A stretch of DNA of 22,367 nt from positions 1 to 22,367 of the forward strand of contig NZ_CASFWU010000098.1 in assembly GCF_949298305.1 (NCBI RefSeq). The letters run 5' to 3'. Position 1 is the first letter of the stretch, and each line of letters begins with the position of its first letter. Shown here one piece after another: positions 14,859-22,321 of this stretch. The position numbers and the translations under genes are program-made. The DNA comes from an uncultured Bacteroides sp. Lineage in GTDB: Bacteria > Bacteroidota > Bacteroidia > Bacteroidales > Bacteroidaceae. The notes beneath the pieces are model-generated. The model made no database searches and was not told the DNA's origin. It saw nothing but the letters and a program-made list of their open reading frames with translations.

Positions 14859-15415
14859 TGAGTAATACTGCCAGCCTTAAGAAAGAATATGCAGAGCGTA
14901 TTGCCCCTGCATTGAAATCACAGTTCCAGTATTCTTCTGCCATGCAGATTCCCGTACTTAAGAAGATTGTTATCAATCAAGGTTTGGGTATGGCTGTTGC
15001 TGATAAGAAGATTATTGAAGTGGCAATTAGTGAAATGACTGCCATCACAGGTCAGAAAGCCGTGGCAACCGTTTCTCGTAAAGATATCGCAAACTTTAAG
15101 TTGCGTAAGAAAATGCCGATTGGCGTAATGGTGACATTGCGTCGTGAGAGAATGTACGAATTCTTGGAGAAGTTGGTCCGCGTTGCTCTGCCCCGTATCC
15201 GTGACTTCAAAGGAATTGAAAGCAAGTTCGATGGTAAGGGTAACTATACCCTTGGTATTCAGGAGCAAATCATTTTCCCTGAAATTAATATCGATAGTAT
15301 AACAAGAATTCTCGGAATGAATATTACCTTTGTAACCTCTGCGCAGACAGATGAAGAAGGTTATGCTTTGTTGAAAGAATTCGGTTTACCGTTTAAAAAC
15401 GCTAAAAAAGATTGA
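14858..15415 (+). CDS. rplE: 50S ribosomal protein L5
   Basis: This 185-residue protein is full length for L5, which binds 5S rRNA and contacts P-site tRNA. Family segments include KIVINQGLGMAVADKK, RKDIANFKLRKKMPIGVMVTLR and LGIQEQIIFPEI. The start is coupled to the rplX stop, and rpsN begins five bases after its end. Confidence 0.98.
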   Translation: MSNTASLKKEYAERIAPALKSQFQYSSAMQIPVLKKIVINQGLGMAVADKKIIEVAISEMTAITGQKAVATVSRKDIANFKLRKKMPIGVMVTLRRERMYEFLEKLVRVALPRIRDFKGIESKFDGKGNYTLGIQEQIIFPEINIDSITRILGMNITFVTSAQTDEEGYALLKEFGLPFKNAKKD

Positions 15416-15419
15416 TGAT

Positions 15420-15719
15420 ATGGCAAAGGAATCAATGAAAGCTCGTGAAGTGAGACGTGCTAAATTGGTAGCTAAATATGCTGCTAAGAGAGCTGCGTTG
15501 AAGCAAATCGTTAGAACAGGTGACCCTGCCGACGCTTATGAGGCTGCTCAGAAGTTGCAGGATCTTCCGAAGAATTCTAATCCGATCCGCTTGCACAACC
15601 GCTGCAAGTTGACGGGCCGTCCGAAAGGATATATCCGTCAGTTCGGTATTTCCAGAATCCAGTTCCGCGAGATGGCTTCCAATGGTCTTATTCCGGGCGT
15701 GAAAAAGGCAAGCTGGTAA
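15420..15719 (+). CDS. rpsN: 30S ribosomal protein S14, zinc-independent type
   Basis: This 99-residue protein is the long form of S14. It lacks the paired CxxC zinc ligands of the short form: only a single Cys is present, in LHNRCKLTGRPKGY. The C-terminal signature RQFGISRIQFREMASNGLIPGVKKASW is intact. It acts in the head of the small subunit with S3 and S10. Confidence 0.97.
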   Translation: MAKESMKAREVRRAKLVAKYAAKRAALKQIVRTGDPADAYEAAQKLQDLPKNSNPIRLHNRCKLTGRPKGYIRQFGISRIQFREMASNGLIPGVKKASW

Positions 15720-15739
15720 ATTTATTGTTTTAAATATTG

Positions 15740-15754
15740 TCAGGGTAGTCCTGA
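15740..15754 (+). promoter_or_regulatory. Small hairpin in the rpsN-rpsH spacer
   Basis: TCAGG (15740-15744) and CCTGA (15750-15754) form a 5-bp stem with a five-base loop, 19 bases before the rpsH start. The rest of the spacer is almost pure AT. E. coli S8 regulates the spc operon by binding a hairpin in the mRNA, but nothing here shows that this hairpin has that role. Confidence 0.25.
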
Positions 15755-15773
15755 TTAATTTAATTTATTTTAT

Positions 15774-16169
15774 ATGACTGATCCAATAGCAGATTATTTG
15801 ACGAGGTTGCGGAATGCTATTCAAGCTAAGCACAGAGTAGTTGAAGTTCCGGCTTCTAATTTGAAAAAAGAAATCACTAAGATTCTTTTTGAGAAAGGCT
15901 ACATTCTTAACTATAAGTTTGTAGAAGATGGTCCCCAAGGCACAATCAAGGTTGCTTTGAAGTATGATCCGGTTAACAAAGTTAATGCTATTAAGAAACT
16001 GGAAAGAATCTCTTCTCCGGGTATGCGTAAATACACTGGTTATAAGGACATGCCGTGCGTTATTAATGGTTTGGGTATTGCTATAATATCTACTTCCAAG
16101 GGTGTAATGACCAATAAGGAAGCCGCTGAGCTGAAAATCGGTGGTGAGGTTTTGTGTTATGTATATTAA
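15774..16169 (+). CDS. rpsH: 30S ribosomal protein S8
   Basis: This 131-residue protein is full length for S8, a primary binder of 16S helix 21. The N-terminus MTDPIADYLTRLRNAIQAKH and the C-terminal RNA-binding signature GLGIAIISTSKGVMTNKEA are intact. The 54-base upstream spacer is AT-rich with one small hairpin. In E. coli S8 is the spc-operon repressor; whether that holds here cannot be seen. Confidence 0.98.
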   Translation: MTDPIADYLTRLRNAIQAKHRVVEVPASNLKKEITKILFEKGYILNYKFVEDGPQGTIKVALKYDPVNKVNAIKKLERISSPGMRKYTGYKDMPCVINGLGIAIISTSKGVMTNKEAAELKIGGEVLCYVY

Positions 16170-16171
16170 TT

Positions 16172-16177
16172 AGGAGG
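16172..16177 (+). promoter_or_regulatory. Strong Shine-Dalgarno before rplF
   Basis: AGGAGG lies eight bases before the rplF ATG at 16186, immediately after the rpsH stop. It is one of only three such sites in the cluster. Confidence 0.7.
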
Positions 16178-16185
16178 AAATAGCA

Positions 16186-16755
16186 ATGTCAAGAATAGGA
16201 AAATTACCCATTAGTATTCCCGCCGGAGTGACTGTCACTCTGAAGGATGATGTGGTTACCGTAAAGGGACCCAAAGGCGAAATGAGCCAGTATGTTAATC
16301 CTGCTATCAATGTTGCCATCGAAGATGGTTATGTCGTTTTGACTGAAAATGAAAATGCTATGTTGGATAATCCCAAGCAGAAACATGCTTTCCACGGCCT
16401 GTATCGTGCTTTGGTTCACAACATGGTTGTTGGTGTTTCTGAAGGATATAAGAAAGAACTGGAATTGGTCGGCGTAGGTTATCGTGCTTCCAATCAGGGA
16501 AATATCATAGAGTTGGCTTTGGGCTATACTCACAGTATCTTTATTCAGTTGCCGCCTGAGGTAAAAGTAGAAACCAAGTCTGAGAGAAATAAAAACCCTC
16601 TCATTATCCTGGAATCTTGCGACAAGCAGCTGTTAGGTCAAGTTTGTTCTAAAATACGTTCTTTCCGTAAGCCTGAACCGTATAAGGGTAAAGGTGTTAA
16701 GTTTGTTGGCGAAGAGATTCGTAGAAAGTCTGGTAAGTCAGCCGGTGCTAAATAA
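16186..16755 (+). CDS. rplF: 50S ribosomal protein L6
   Basis: This 189-residue protein is full length for L6, with two repeated alpha/beta domains near the GTPase-associated region. The first domain begins MSRIGKLPISIPAGVTVTL. The second ends with the family signature PEPYKGKGVKFVGEEIRRK. It has a strong SD and sits between rpsH and rplR. Confidence 0.98.
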   Translation: MSRIGKLPISIPAGVTVTLKDDVVTVKGPKGEMSQYVNPAINVAIEDGYVVLTENENAMLDNPKQKHAFHGLYRALVHNMVVGVSEGYKKELELVGVGYRASNQGNIIELALGYTHSIFIQLPPEVKVETKSERNKNPLIILESCDKQLLGQVCSKIRSFRKPEPYKGKGVKFVGEEIRRKSGKSAGAK

Positions 16756-16775
16756 TCTTTTAAATTGATAGTATT

Positions 16776-17120
16776 ATGACAACAAAAATAGAAAGACGAA
16801 TTAAGATCAAATATAGAGTACGCAACAAGGTGTCCGGTACGGCTGAATGTCCGCGTATGAGTGTGTTTAGAAGTAACAAGCAGATTTATGTTCAAATCAT
16901 TGATGATTTGTCGGGCAAGACTTTGGCTGCTGCTTCATCATTGGGCATGACTGAAAAGATGCCGAAGAAGGAACAGGCTGCGAAGGTTGGTGAACTGATT
17001 GCCAAGAAAGCTCAGGAAGCCGGTATTACGACTGTCGTTTTTGACCGTAATGGTTACTTGTATCACGGGAGAGTTAAAGAAGTAGCTGATGCTGCACGTA
17101 ACGGTGGACTTAAATTTTAA
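16776..17120 (+). CDS. rplR: 50S ribosomal protein L18
   Basis: This 114-residue protein is full length for L18, which carries 5S rRNA into the large subunit. It starts MTTKIERRIKIKYRVRNKV and has the core RMSVFRSNKQIYVQIIDD and the closing FDRNGYLYHGRVKEVADAAR. It ends five bases before the rpsE start. Confidence 0.98.
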   Translation: MTTKIERRIKIKYRVRNKVSGTAECPRMSVFRSNKQIYVQIIDDLSGKTLAAASSLGMTEKMPKKEQAAKVGELIAKKAQEAGITTVVFDRNGYLYHGRVKEVADAARNGGLKF

Positions 17121-17125
17121 TCATT

Positions 17126-17597
17126 ATGGCAGGACTTAATAATAGAGTTAAGATTTCAAACGATATAGAACTGAAAGATAGACTTTAGTTTCTCTGCTAT
17201 TGTAGTAGTAGGAAATGAAGAGGGCGTCATCGGTTGGGGTCTTGGTAAAGCTGGTGAAGTAACAGCTGCAATTGCGAAAGGTGTTGAAGCTGCTAAGAAG
17301 AACTTGACGAAGGTTCCTGTTCTGAAAGGTACTGTTCCCCACGAACAATCTGCCAAGTTTGGTGGTGCTGAGGTATTCATCAAGCCTGCTTCTCACGGTA
17401 CGGGTGTTGTTGCTGGTGGTGCCATGCGTGCAGTACTGGAAAGTGTTGGTGTGACAGACGTTTTGGCTAAGTCGAAAGGTTCTTCAAACCCGCACAATCT
17501 GGTTAAGGCTACAATCCTGGCTTTGAGCGAAATGCGTGATGCTCGTATGGTAGCTCAGAATAGAGGAATCAGCATTGAAAAAGTATTTAGAGGATAA
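17126..17597 (+). pseudogene. rpsE: 30S ribosomal protein S5, frameshifted by a 47-nt internal deletion
   Basis: S5 lies at the mRNA entry site and affects decoding accuracy. ATG 17126 encodes a normal start, MAGLNNRVKISNDIELKDRL, but codon 21 is TAG (17186-17188). Homologous sequence resumes in another frame with AGT at 17187 (SFSAIVVVGNEEG) and runs intact to the stop at 17597. Between the Leu and that Ser E. coli S5 has 16 residues (its 16-31; 48 nt), and here one base remains, a net loss of 47. The span of 472 nt against 519 for 172 codons plus stop agrees. The lost block contains the GG-R-x-F turn and the loop where E. coli spectinomycin-resistance changes cluster. No in-frame ATG restarts the main domain early, so translation of a useful protein is not expected. 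Confidence 0.93.
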
Positions 17598-17602
17598 GGA
17601 GG
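17597..17602 (+). promoter_or_regulatory. Strong Shine-Dalgarno before rpmD
   Basis: AGGAGG ends seven bases before the rpmD ATG at 17610 and begins on the last base of the rpsE stop codon. Confidence 0.7.
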
Positions 17603-17609
17603 GAAGATT

Positions 17610-17786
17610 ATGTCGACTATAAAGATCAAACAAGTTAAGAGTAGAATTGGTGCTCCTGCCGATCAGAAGAAAACGCTCGATGCACTGGGCCTTCATAAGC
17701 TGAATCGTGTCGTTGAGCACGAATGCACTCCTTCAATTCTTGGAATGGTGGATAAGGTTAAGCACTTGGTTGCCATTGTTAAGTAA
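17610..17786 (+). CDS. rpmD: 50S ribosomal protein L30
   Basis: This 58-residue protein is L30, of normal length (STIKIKQVKSRIGAPADQKK, LGLHKLNRVVEHE, GMVDKVKHLVAIVK). It follows rpsE with a strong SD and precedes rplO by 30 bases. Its presence is ordinary for this cluster, and it shows that the reading frame downstream of the damaged rpsE is sound. Confidence 0.97.
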   Translation: MSTIKIKQVKSRIGAPADQKKTLDALGLHKLNRVVEHECTPSILGMVDKVKHLVAIVK

Positions 17787-17816
17787 TTATTTGTTGAATA
17801 TAAAACGAATTACAAT

Positions 17817-18263
17817 ATGAACTTAAGTAATTTAAAACCTGCAGAGGGATCTACTAAGACTAGAAAGAGAATCGGACGTGGTCCGGGTTCCGGTTTGGGT
17901 GGTACCTCTACCAGAGGTCATAAAGGAGCTAAGTCAAGATCTGGATATTCTAAGAAGATTGGTTTTGAAGGTGGTCAGATGCCTCTTCAACGTCGTGTTC
18001 CTAAGTTTGGCTTTAAGAATATCAACCGTGTAGAGTATAAAGCTATTAACTTGGATACAATCCAGAAGCTGGCTGAAGCCAAGAATTTGCAGGTAGTTGG
18101 TGTTAATGATTTCATCGCTGCCGGCTTTATCTCCTCAAACCAATTGGTGAAGGTGTTAGGTAATGGAACTTTGACTGCTAAGTTGGATGTTCAGGCACAT
18201 GCATTCTCCAAGAGTGCTGCTGCTGCCATCGAAGCTGCTGGTGGTCAAGTGGTAAAACTCTAA
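17817..18263 (+). CDS. rplO: 50S ribosomal protein L15
   Basis: This 148-residue protein is full length for L15, a late-assembly protein. The Gly/Arg-rich N-terminal extension (RKRIGRGPGSGLGGTSTRGH, then GFEGGQMPLQRRVPKFGF) threads into 23S rRNA, and the globular C-terminal domain ends AAIEAAGGQVVKL. Its stop is four bases before the secY ATG, the usual coupling. Confidence 0.98.
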   Translation: MNLSNLKPAEGSTKTRKRIGRGPGSGLGGTSTRGHKGAKSRSGYSKKIGFEGGQMPLQRRVPKFGFKNINRVEYKAINLDTIQKLAEAKNLQVVGVNDFIAAGFISSNQLVKVLGNGTLTAKLDVQAHAFSKSAAAAIEAAGGQVVKL

Positions 18264-18267
18264 TTCG

Positions 18268-19608
18268 ATGAGAAAAGCTATTGAAACATTAAAGAATATA
18301 TGGAAAATTGAGGATCTGAGACAACGGATCCTCATTACCATATTGTTCGTGGCGATTTACCGTTTCGGTTCTTATGTGGTATTGCCGGGTATTAATCCGT
18401 CAATGCTTTCTCAATTGCACGAACAGACAAGCGAAGGCCTTTTAGCTTTGTTGAACATGTTTTCCGGAGGTGCATTTTCCAATGCCTCTATTTTCGCATT
18501 GGGAATCATGCCTTACATCTCCGCCTCCATTGTAATCCAGTTGTTGGGTATTGCGGTTCCGTATTTCCAGAAACTGCAGCGTGAAGGTGAGAGTGGACGT
18601 AGAAAGATGAATCAGTACACTCGTTGGTTGACTGTATTTATTCTTTTGTTTCAGGCTCCCTCCTATTTGCTGAACCTTAGAATGCAGGCTGGTCCTTCCT
18701 TGAATGCTTCATTAGATTGGACTCTGTTTACAATTACTTCTACCATCATTCTGGCGGCAGGAAGTATGTTTATTTTGTGGCTTGGTGAGAGAATTACAGA
18801 CAAAGGTATAGGTAATGGTATCTCGTTGATTATCATGGTAGGTATTATTGCTCGTTTGCCTCAATCTTTATTCCAGGAGTTGATTTCCCGCATGAGTGAC
18901 AAGACGGGTGGTTTGGTGATGTTCTTGATTGAACTTGTCGTTTTGCTTGTGGTTATAGCTTTTGCAATTTTATTGGTTCAAGGTACTCGGAAAATTCCCG
19001 TACAATATGCCAAGAAGATTGTCGGTAACAAGCAATATGGCGGAGCCAGACAGTATATTCCTTTGAAAGTGAATGCTGCGAATGTGATGCCTATCATTTT
19101 TGCTCAGGCTATCATGTTCATCCCTATTACTTTTGTAGGCTTCTCGAATATTAATAATGCAAGTGGATTTGTTCAGGCATTGACGGATCATACGAGTTTT
19201 TGGTATAATTTGATTTTTGCAATATTGATTATACTCTTTACGTATTTTTATACTGCAATTACCATTAACCCCACTCAGATGGCCGAGGATATGAAGAGAA
19301 ACAACGGCTTTATACCGGGTATCAAGCCTGGTAAACAGACAGCAGAGTATATCGATGTGATTATGTCCCGTATCACTTTGCCTGGCTCTTTCTTCCTCGC
19401 CTTGGTTGCCATTATGCCTGCATTTGCTGGAATATTCGGCGTGAAGGCTGAATTCGCTCAATTCTTCGGCGGTACATCTTTGTTGATTCTTGTGGGTGTA
19501 GTTCTTGATACCTTGCAGCAAGTTGAGAGTCATTTGTTGATGAGACATTATGACGGCTTGTTGAAGTCTGGACGCATCAAGGGTCGCAGTGGAGTTGCTG
19601 CATATTAA
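18268..19608 (+). CDS. secY: Preprotein translocase subunit SecY
   Basis: This 446-residue inner-membrane protein is the channel of the Sec translocon. About ten hydrophobic segments are visible. Signature regions include GSYVVLPGINP, LNMFSGGAFSNASIFALGIMPYISASI (first signature region and plug), GNGISLIIMVGI, the cytoplasmic loop GTRKIPVQYAKK, and MKRNNGFIPGIKPGK in the C5 loop. Length and motifs match Bacteroides SecY. It is embedded in the spc cluster between rplO and map, as is typical. Confidence 0.98.
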   Translation: MRKAIETLKNIWKIEDLRQRILITILFVAIYRFGSYVVLPGINPSMLSQLHEQTSEGLLALLNMFSGGAFSNASIFALGIMPYISASIVIQLLGIAVPYFQKLQREGESGRRKMNQYTRWLTVFILLFQAPSYLLNLRMQAGPSLNASLDWTLFTITSTIILAAGSMFILWLGERITDKGIGNGISLIIMVGIIARLPQSLFQELISRMSDKTGGLVMFLIELVVLLVVIAFAILLVQGTRKIPVQYAKKIVGNKQYGGARQYIPLKVNAANVMPIIFAQAIMFIPITFVGFSNINNASGFVQALTDHTSFWYNLIFAILIILFTYFYTAITINPTQMAEDMKRNNGFIPGIKPGKQTAEYIDVIMSRITLPGSFFLALVAIMPAFAGIFGVKAEFAQFFGGTSLLILVGVVLDTLQQVESHLLMRHYDGLLKSGRIKGRSGVAAY

Positions 19609-19621
19609 TCTTTTAGTTGGG

Positions 19622-20419
19622 ATGATATTTCTTAAAACTGAAGATGAGATAGAGTTACTTCGGCAGAGCAATCTCCTTGTGGGAAAGACTTTGGCTGAGA
19701 TAGCCAAGATAATCAAGCCCGGAGTGACTACAAAGGAACTGGATAAGGTAGCTGAAGAGTTCATTAGAGATAATGGTGCTGTTCCTACCTTTAAAGGTTT
19801 CCCTAATCCGAATGGCAATCCATTCCCTGCCTCAGTTTGTACTTCGGTAAATGAGCAGGTGGTGCATGGTATTCCAGGTGAAGTCGTGCTGAAGGATGGT
19901 GATATCGTTTCTGTTGACTGCGGCACTTATATGAATGGTTTTTGTGGCGATTCTGCCTATACTTTCTGTGTGGGTGAGGTTGATGAAGAAGTTCGTAGAC
20001 TATTGAAAGTCACAAAAGAGGCCTTGTATATAGGTATTGAGAATGCGGTACAAGGAAAACGTTTAGGTGATATCGGTTATGCTATCCAACAACACTGCGA
20101 GGCTAACAACTATGGGGTAGTCCGTGAGTTTGTAGGTCATGGCATTGGCAAGGAGATGCATGAAGATCCTCAAGTACCCAATTATGGGAAACGTGGTTAT
20201 GGCTCTTTGTTGAAGAATGGTTTGTGTATTGCCATCGAACCGATGATAACCTTGGGAGACCGTCACGTAGTTATGGAGAGAGACGGATGGACAGTACGGA
20301 CGAAAGACCGTAAGTGTGCCGCTCATTTTGAGCATACAATAGCTGTCAGGGCTGGTAAGGCTGATATATTGTCATCTTTCCAGTTTATAGAAGAAGTATT
20401 GGGTGAACAAGCAATTTAA
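19622..20419 (+). CDS. map: Type I methionine aminopeptidase
   Basis: This 265-residue enzyme removes N-terminal Met from new proteins. I choose ATG 19622 (MIFLKTEDEI), 13 bases after the secY stop, over the upstream in-frame ATG 19589, which lies inside secY. The five metal ligands are present: Asp99 and Asp110 (DCGTYMNGFCGD), His173 (GHGIG), Glu206 (AIEPM) and Glu237 (FEHT). His82 of VVHGIP is the usual substrate-contact His. No N-terminal zinc-finger extension is present. It is followed by infA after nine bases. Confidence 0.97.
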   Translation: MIFLKTEDEIELLRQSNLLVGKTLAEIAKIIKPGVTTKELDKVAEEFIRDNGAVPTFKGFPNPNGNPFPASVCTSVNEQVVHGIPGEVVLKDGDIVSVDCGTYMNGFCGDSAYTFCVGEVDEEVRRLLKVTKEALYIGIENAVQGKRLGDIGYAIQQHCEANNYGVVREFVGHGIGKEMHEDPQVPNYGKRGYGSLLKNGLCIAIEPMITLGDRHVVMERDGWTVRTKDRKCAAHFEHTIAVRAGKADILSSFQFIEEVLGEQAI

Positions 20420-20428
20420 AGAATTTAT

Positions 20429-20647
20429 ATGGCGAAGCAATCTGCGATAGAACAAGATGGAGTTATAGTTGAAGCATTGTCTAATGCAATGTTTCGTGTT
20501 GAATTAGAAAACGGGCATGAAATTACTGCACATATTTCCGGTAAGATGCGGATGCATTACATCAAAATTCTGCCGGGTGATAAGGTCAGGGTGGAAATGT
20601 CTCCTTACGACTTGTCGAAAGGAAGAATTGTATTTAGATATAAATAA
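20429..20647 (+). CDS. infA: Translation initiation factor IF-1
   Basis: This 72-residue protein is full length for IF-1, an OB-fold factor that occupies the A site during initiation. Signature parts are MAKQSAIEQDGVIVEALSN, HISGKMRMHYIKILPGDKV and the C-terminal DLSKGRIVFRYK. It lies between map and rpmJ, a standard arrangement. Confidence 0.98.
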   Translation: MAKQSAIEQDGVIVEALSNAMFRVELENGHEITAHISGKMRMHYIKILPGDKVRVEMSPYDLSKGRIVFRYK

Positions 20648-20655
20648 ATTAAGAT

Positions 20656-20772
20656 ATGAAAGTAAGAGCATCCTTAAAAAAACGTACGCCAGAGTGTAAG
20701 ATCGTTAGACGTAATGGCCGTTTGTATGTTATTAACAAGAAAAATCCTAAGTATAAACAACGTCAAGGATAA
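20656..20772 (+). CDS. rpmJ: 50S ribosomal protein L36, without zinc ligands
   Basis: This 38-residue protein starts MKVRASLKKRTPECKIVRR and ends NPKYKQRQG, the typical L36 frame and length. Of the four zinc ligands in E. coli L36 (Cys11, Cys14, Cys27, His33) only Cys14 remains; the others are Thr11, Asn27 and Tyr33. It is therefore a zinc-independent form. It lies eight bases after infA and 34 before rpsM. Confidence 0.96.
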   Translation: MKVRASLKKRTPECKIVRRNGRLYVINKKNPKYKQRQG

Positions 20773-20776
20773 TATT

Positions 20777-20799
20777 ATTATTTTTGCAAAAAAAATAAT
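20777..20799 (+). promoter_or_regulatory. AT hairpin with a possible -7 box before rpsM
   Basis: ATTATTTTT (20777-20785) and AAAAATAAT (20791-20799) form a 9-bp AT-only inverted repeat. It includes TATTTTTG at 20779-20786, a perfect match to TAnnTTTG, 21 bases before the rpsM ATG. No TTTG -33 element is seen upstream, so an internal alpha-operon promoter is only a possibility. Confidence 0.3.
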
Positions 20800-20806
20800 T
20801 TAGTAT

Positions 20807-21187
20807 ATGGCTATAAGAATAGTTGGTGTCGATTTGCCTCAGAACAAAAGAGGTGAAATTGCGTTGACCTATATTTATGGAATAGGTCGTAGTAGTTCAG
20901 CAAAGATTTTGGACAAAGCAGGTGTTGATAAAGACCTGAAGGTAAAGGACTGGACGGATGATCAGGCTGCCAAGATTCGTGAGATCATTGGTGCTGAGTA
21001 TAAGGTGGAAGGTGACCTCCGCTCTGAAGTTCAATTGAACATTAAGCGTTTGATGGATATCGGTTGTTACCGTGGTGTACGTCATCGTATCGGCCTTCCT
21101 GTAAGAGGCCAGAGCACAAAGAACAACGCTCGTACTCGTAAGGGAAGAAAGAAAACCGTTGCTAATAAGAAAAAAGCTACTAAATAA
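20807..21187 (+). CDS. rpsM: 30S ribosomal protein S13
   Basis: This 126-residue protein is full length for S13, which forms intersubunit bridges and contacts P-site tRNA. It begins MAIRIVGVDLPQNKRGEIAL with the helix-two-turn-helix core (YIYGIGRSSSAKIL) and the signature YRGVRHRIGLPVRGQSTKNN. The C-terminus is a long Lys-rich tail. It opens the alpha cluster. Confidence 0.98.
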   Translation: MAIRIVGVDLPQNKRGEIALTYIYGIGRSSSAKILDKAGVDKDLKVKDWTDDQAAKIREIIGAEYKVEGDLRSEVQLNIKRLMDIGCYRGVRHRIGLPVRGQSTKNNARTRKGRKKTVANKKKATK

Positions 21188-21198
21188 TAATTGTTGAT

Positions 21199-21588
21199 AT
21201 GGCAAAAAAAACAGTTGCAGCAAAAAAGAGAAATGTGAAGGTAGATGCCAATGGACAGTTGCACGTTCATTCATCTTTCAACAACATTATTGTTTCTCTG
21301 GCAAATAGCGAAGGTCAGATTATTTCTTGGTCTTCAGCCGGAAAAATGGGATTTAGAGGTTCCAAGAAGAACACTCCGTATGCAGCTCAGATGGCTGCCC
21401 AGGACTGTGCCAAAGTGGCATACGATCTTGGCTTAAGAAAGGTAAAGGCCTATGTGAAAGGTCCGGGAAACGGACGTGAGTCTGCCATCAGAACCGTTCA
21501 CGGCGCAGGTATTGAGGTTACCGAAATTATTGACGTAACTCCGCTTCCGCACAATGGTTGTCGTCCTCCGAAAAGACGTAGAGTTTAA
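21199..21588 (+). CDS. rpsK: 30S ribosomal protein S11
   Basis: This 129-residue protein is full length for S11, part of the platform and the E-site mRNA path. Core stretches are HVHSSFNNIIVSLANSEGQI, SAGKMGFRGSKKNTPYAAQ and the C-terminal signature DVTPLPHNGCRPPKRRRV. It begins 11 bases after rpsM. Confidence 0.98.
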   Translation: MAKKTVAAKKRNVKVDANGQLHVHSSFNNIIVSLANSEGQIISWSSAGKMGFRGSKKNTPYAAQMAAQDCAKVAYDLGLRKVKAYVKGPGNGRESAIRTVHGAGIEVTEIIDVTPLPHNGCRPPKRRRV

Positions 21589-21704
21589 GATTTACCTTTA
21601 ATAATAGTGTAACTTGATTTTGTTTTTGGATTGTATTTTTTCTTCTCTACAATCGCGGCTGCAACAAATTGAGTTCATGAATAAACAATTTAATAATTAG
21701 AGAA
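21589..21704. other. rpsK-rpsD spacer (116 bases)
   Basis: This is among the longest gaps in the rpsJ-rpoA run. It has a T-rich stretch around 21617-21650, then a short mixed segment (ACAATCGCGGCTGC) and an AT-rich lead into rpsD. I see no strong stem-loop, no perfect -7 box and no gene. An S4-binding leader or internal regulatory site is possible only on grounds of length and position. Confidence 0.4.
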
Positions 21705-22310
21705 ATGGCTAGATATACTGGACCAAAATCAAGAATAGCCCGTAAATTCGGGGAAGGTATCTTTGGAGCAGATAAAGTTTTGTCTAAGAAGAATTATCCT
21801 CCTGGACAGCACGGTAATTCAAGAAAAAGAAAAACTTCTGAATATGGAGTCCAACTCCGTGAGAAGCAGAAAGCCAAATATACTTATGGAGTTCTGGAAA
21901 AACAATTCCGTAATCTGTTTGAGAAGGCCGCTACTGCTAAGGGTATTACCGGTGAGGTATTGCTTCAATTGCTCGAAGGCCGTTTGGACAATGTCGTTTA
22001 TCGTTTGGGTATTGCTCCTTCTCGTGCTGCTGCCCGTCAGTTGGTAAGCCACAAGCATATTACTGTTGACGGTGAAGTAGTCAATATTCCTTCTTATGCT
22101 GTTAAGCCCGGACAGTTGGTTGGCGTTCGTGAGAAATCCAAGTCTTTGGAGGTTATTGTAAACTCTTTGGCTGGCGTTAATCACAGCAAATATCCTTGGC
22201 TGGAGTGGGATGAGAACCTGAAAGTTGGCAAGATGTTGCATGTACCTGAAAGAGCCGACATCCCTGAAAACATTAAAGAGCATTTGATCGTAGAATTGTA
22301 TTCTAAATAA
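21705..22310 (+). CDS. rpsD: 30S ribosomal protein S4
   Basis: This 201-residue protein is full length for S4, a primary 16S-binding protein and E. coli alpha-operon regulator. It starts MARYTGPKSRIARKFGEGIF. The N-terminal domain has no Cys residues, so it is the zinc-independent type. The S4 RNA-binding domain is clear (RLDNVVYRLGIAPSRAAARQ, then VSHKHITVDGEVVNIPSY). It precedes rpoA by 11 bases. Confidence 0.98.
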   Translation: MARYTGPKSRIARKFGEGIFGADKVLSKKNYPPGQHGNSRKRKTSEYGVQLREKQKAKYTYGVLEKQFRNLFEKAATAKGITGEVLLQLLEGRLDNVVYRLGIAPSRAAARQLVSHKHITVDGEVVNIPSYAVKPGQLVGVREKSKSLEVIVNSLAGVNHSKYPWLEWDENLKVGKMLHVPERADIPENIKEHLIVELYSK

Positions 22311-22321
22311 TAATTAATTTC

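Noticed and set aside
17126..17597. Programmed frameshifting or bypassing to rescue rpsE or rplC
   Set aside because: Those mechanisms skip or shift over bases that are present. Here conserved residues are absent from the DNA, so no recoding event could restore the normal protein, and no slippery site or stimulating structure is seen at the junctions.
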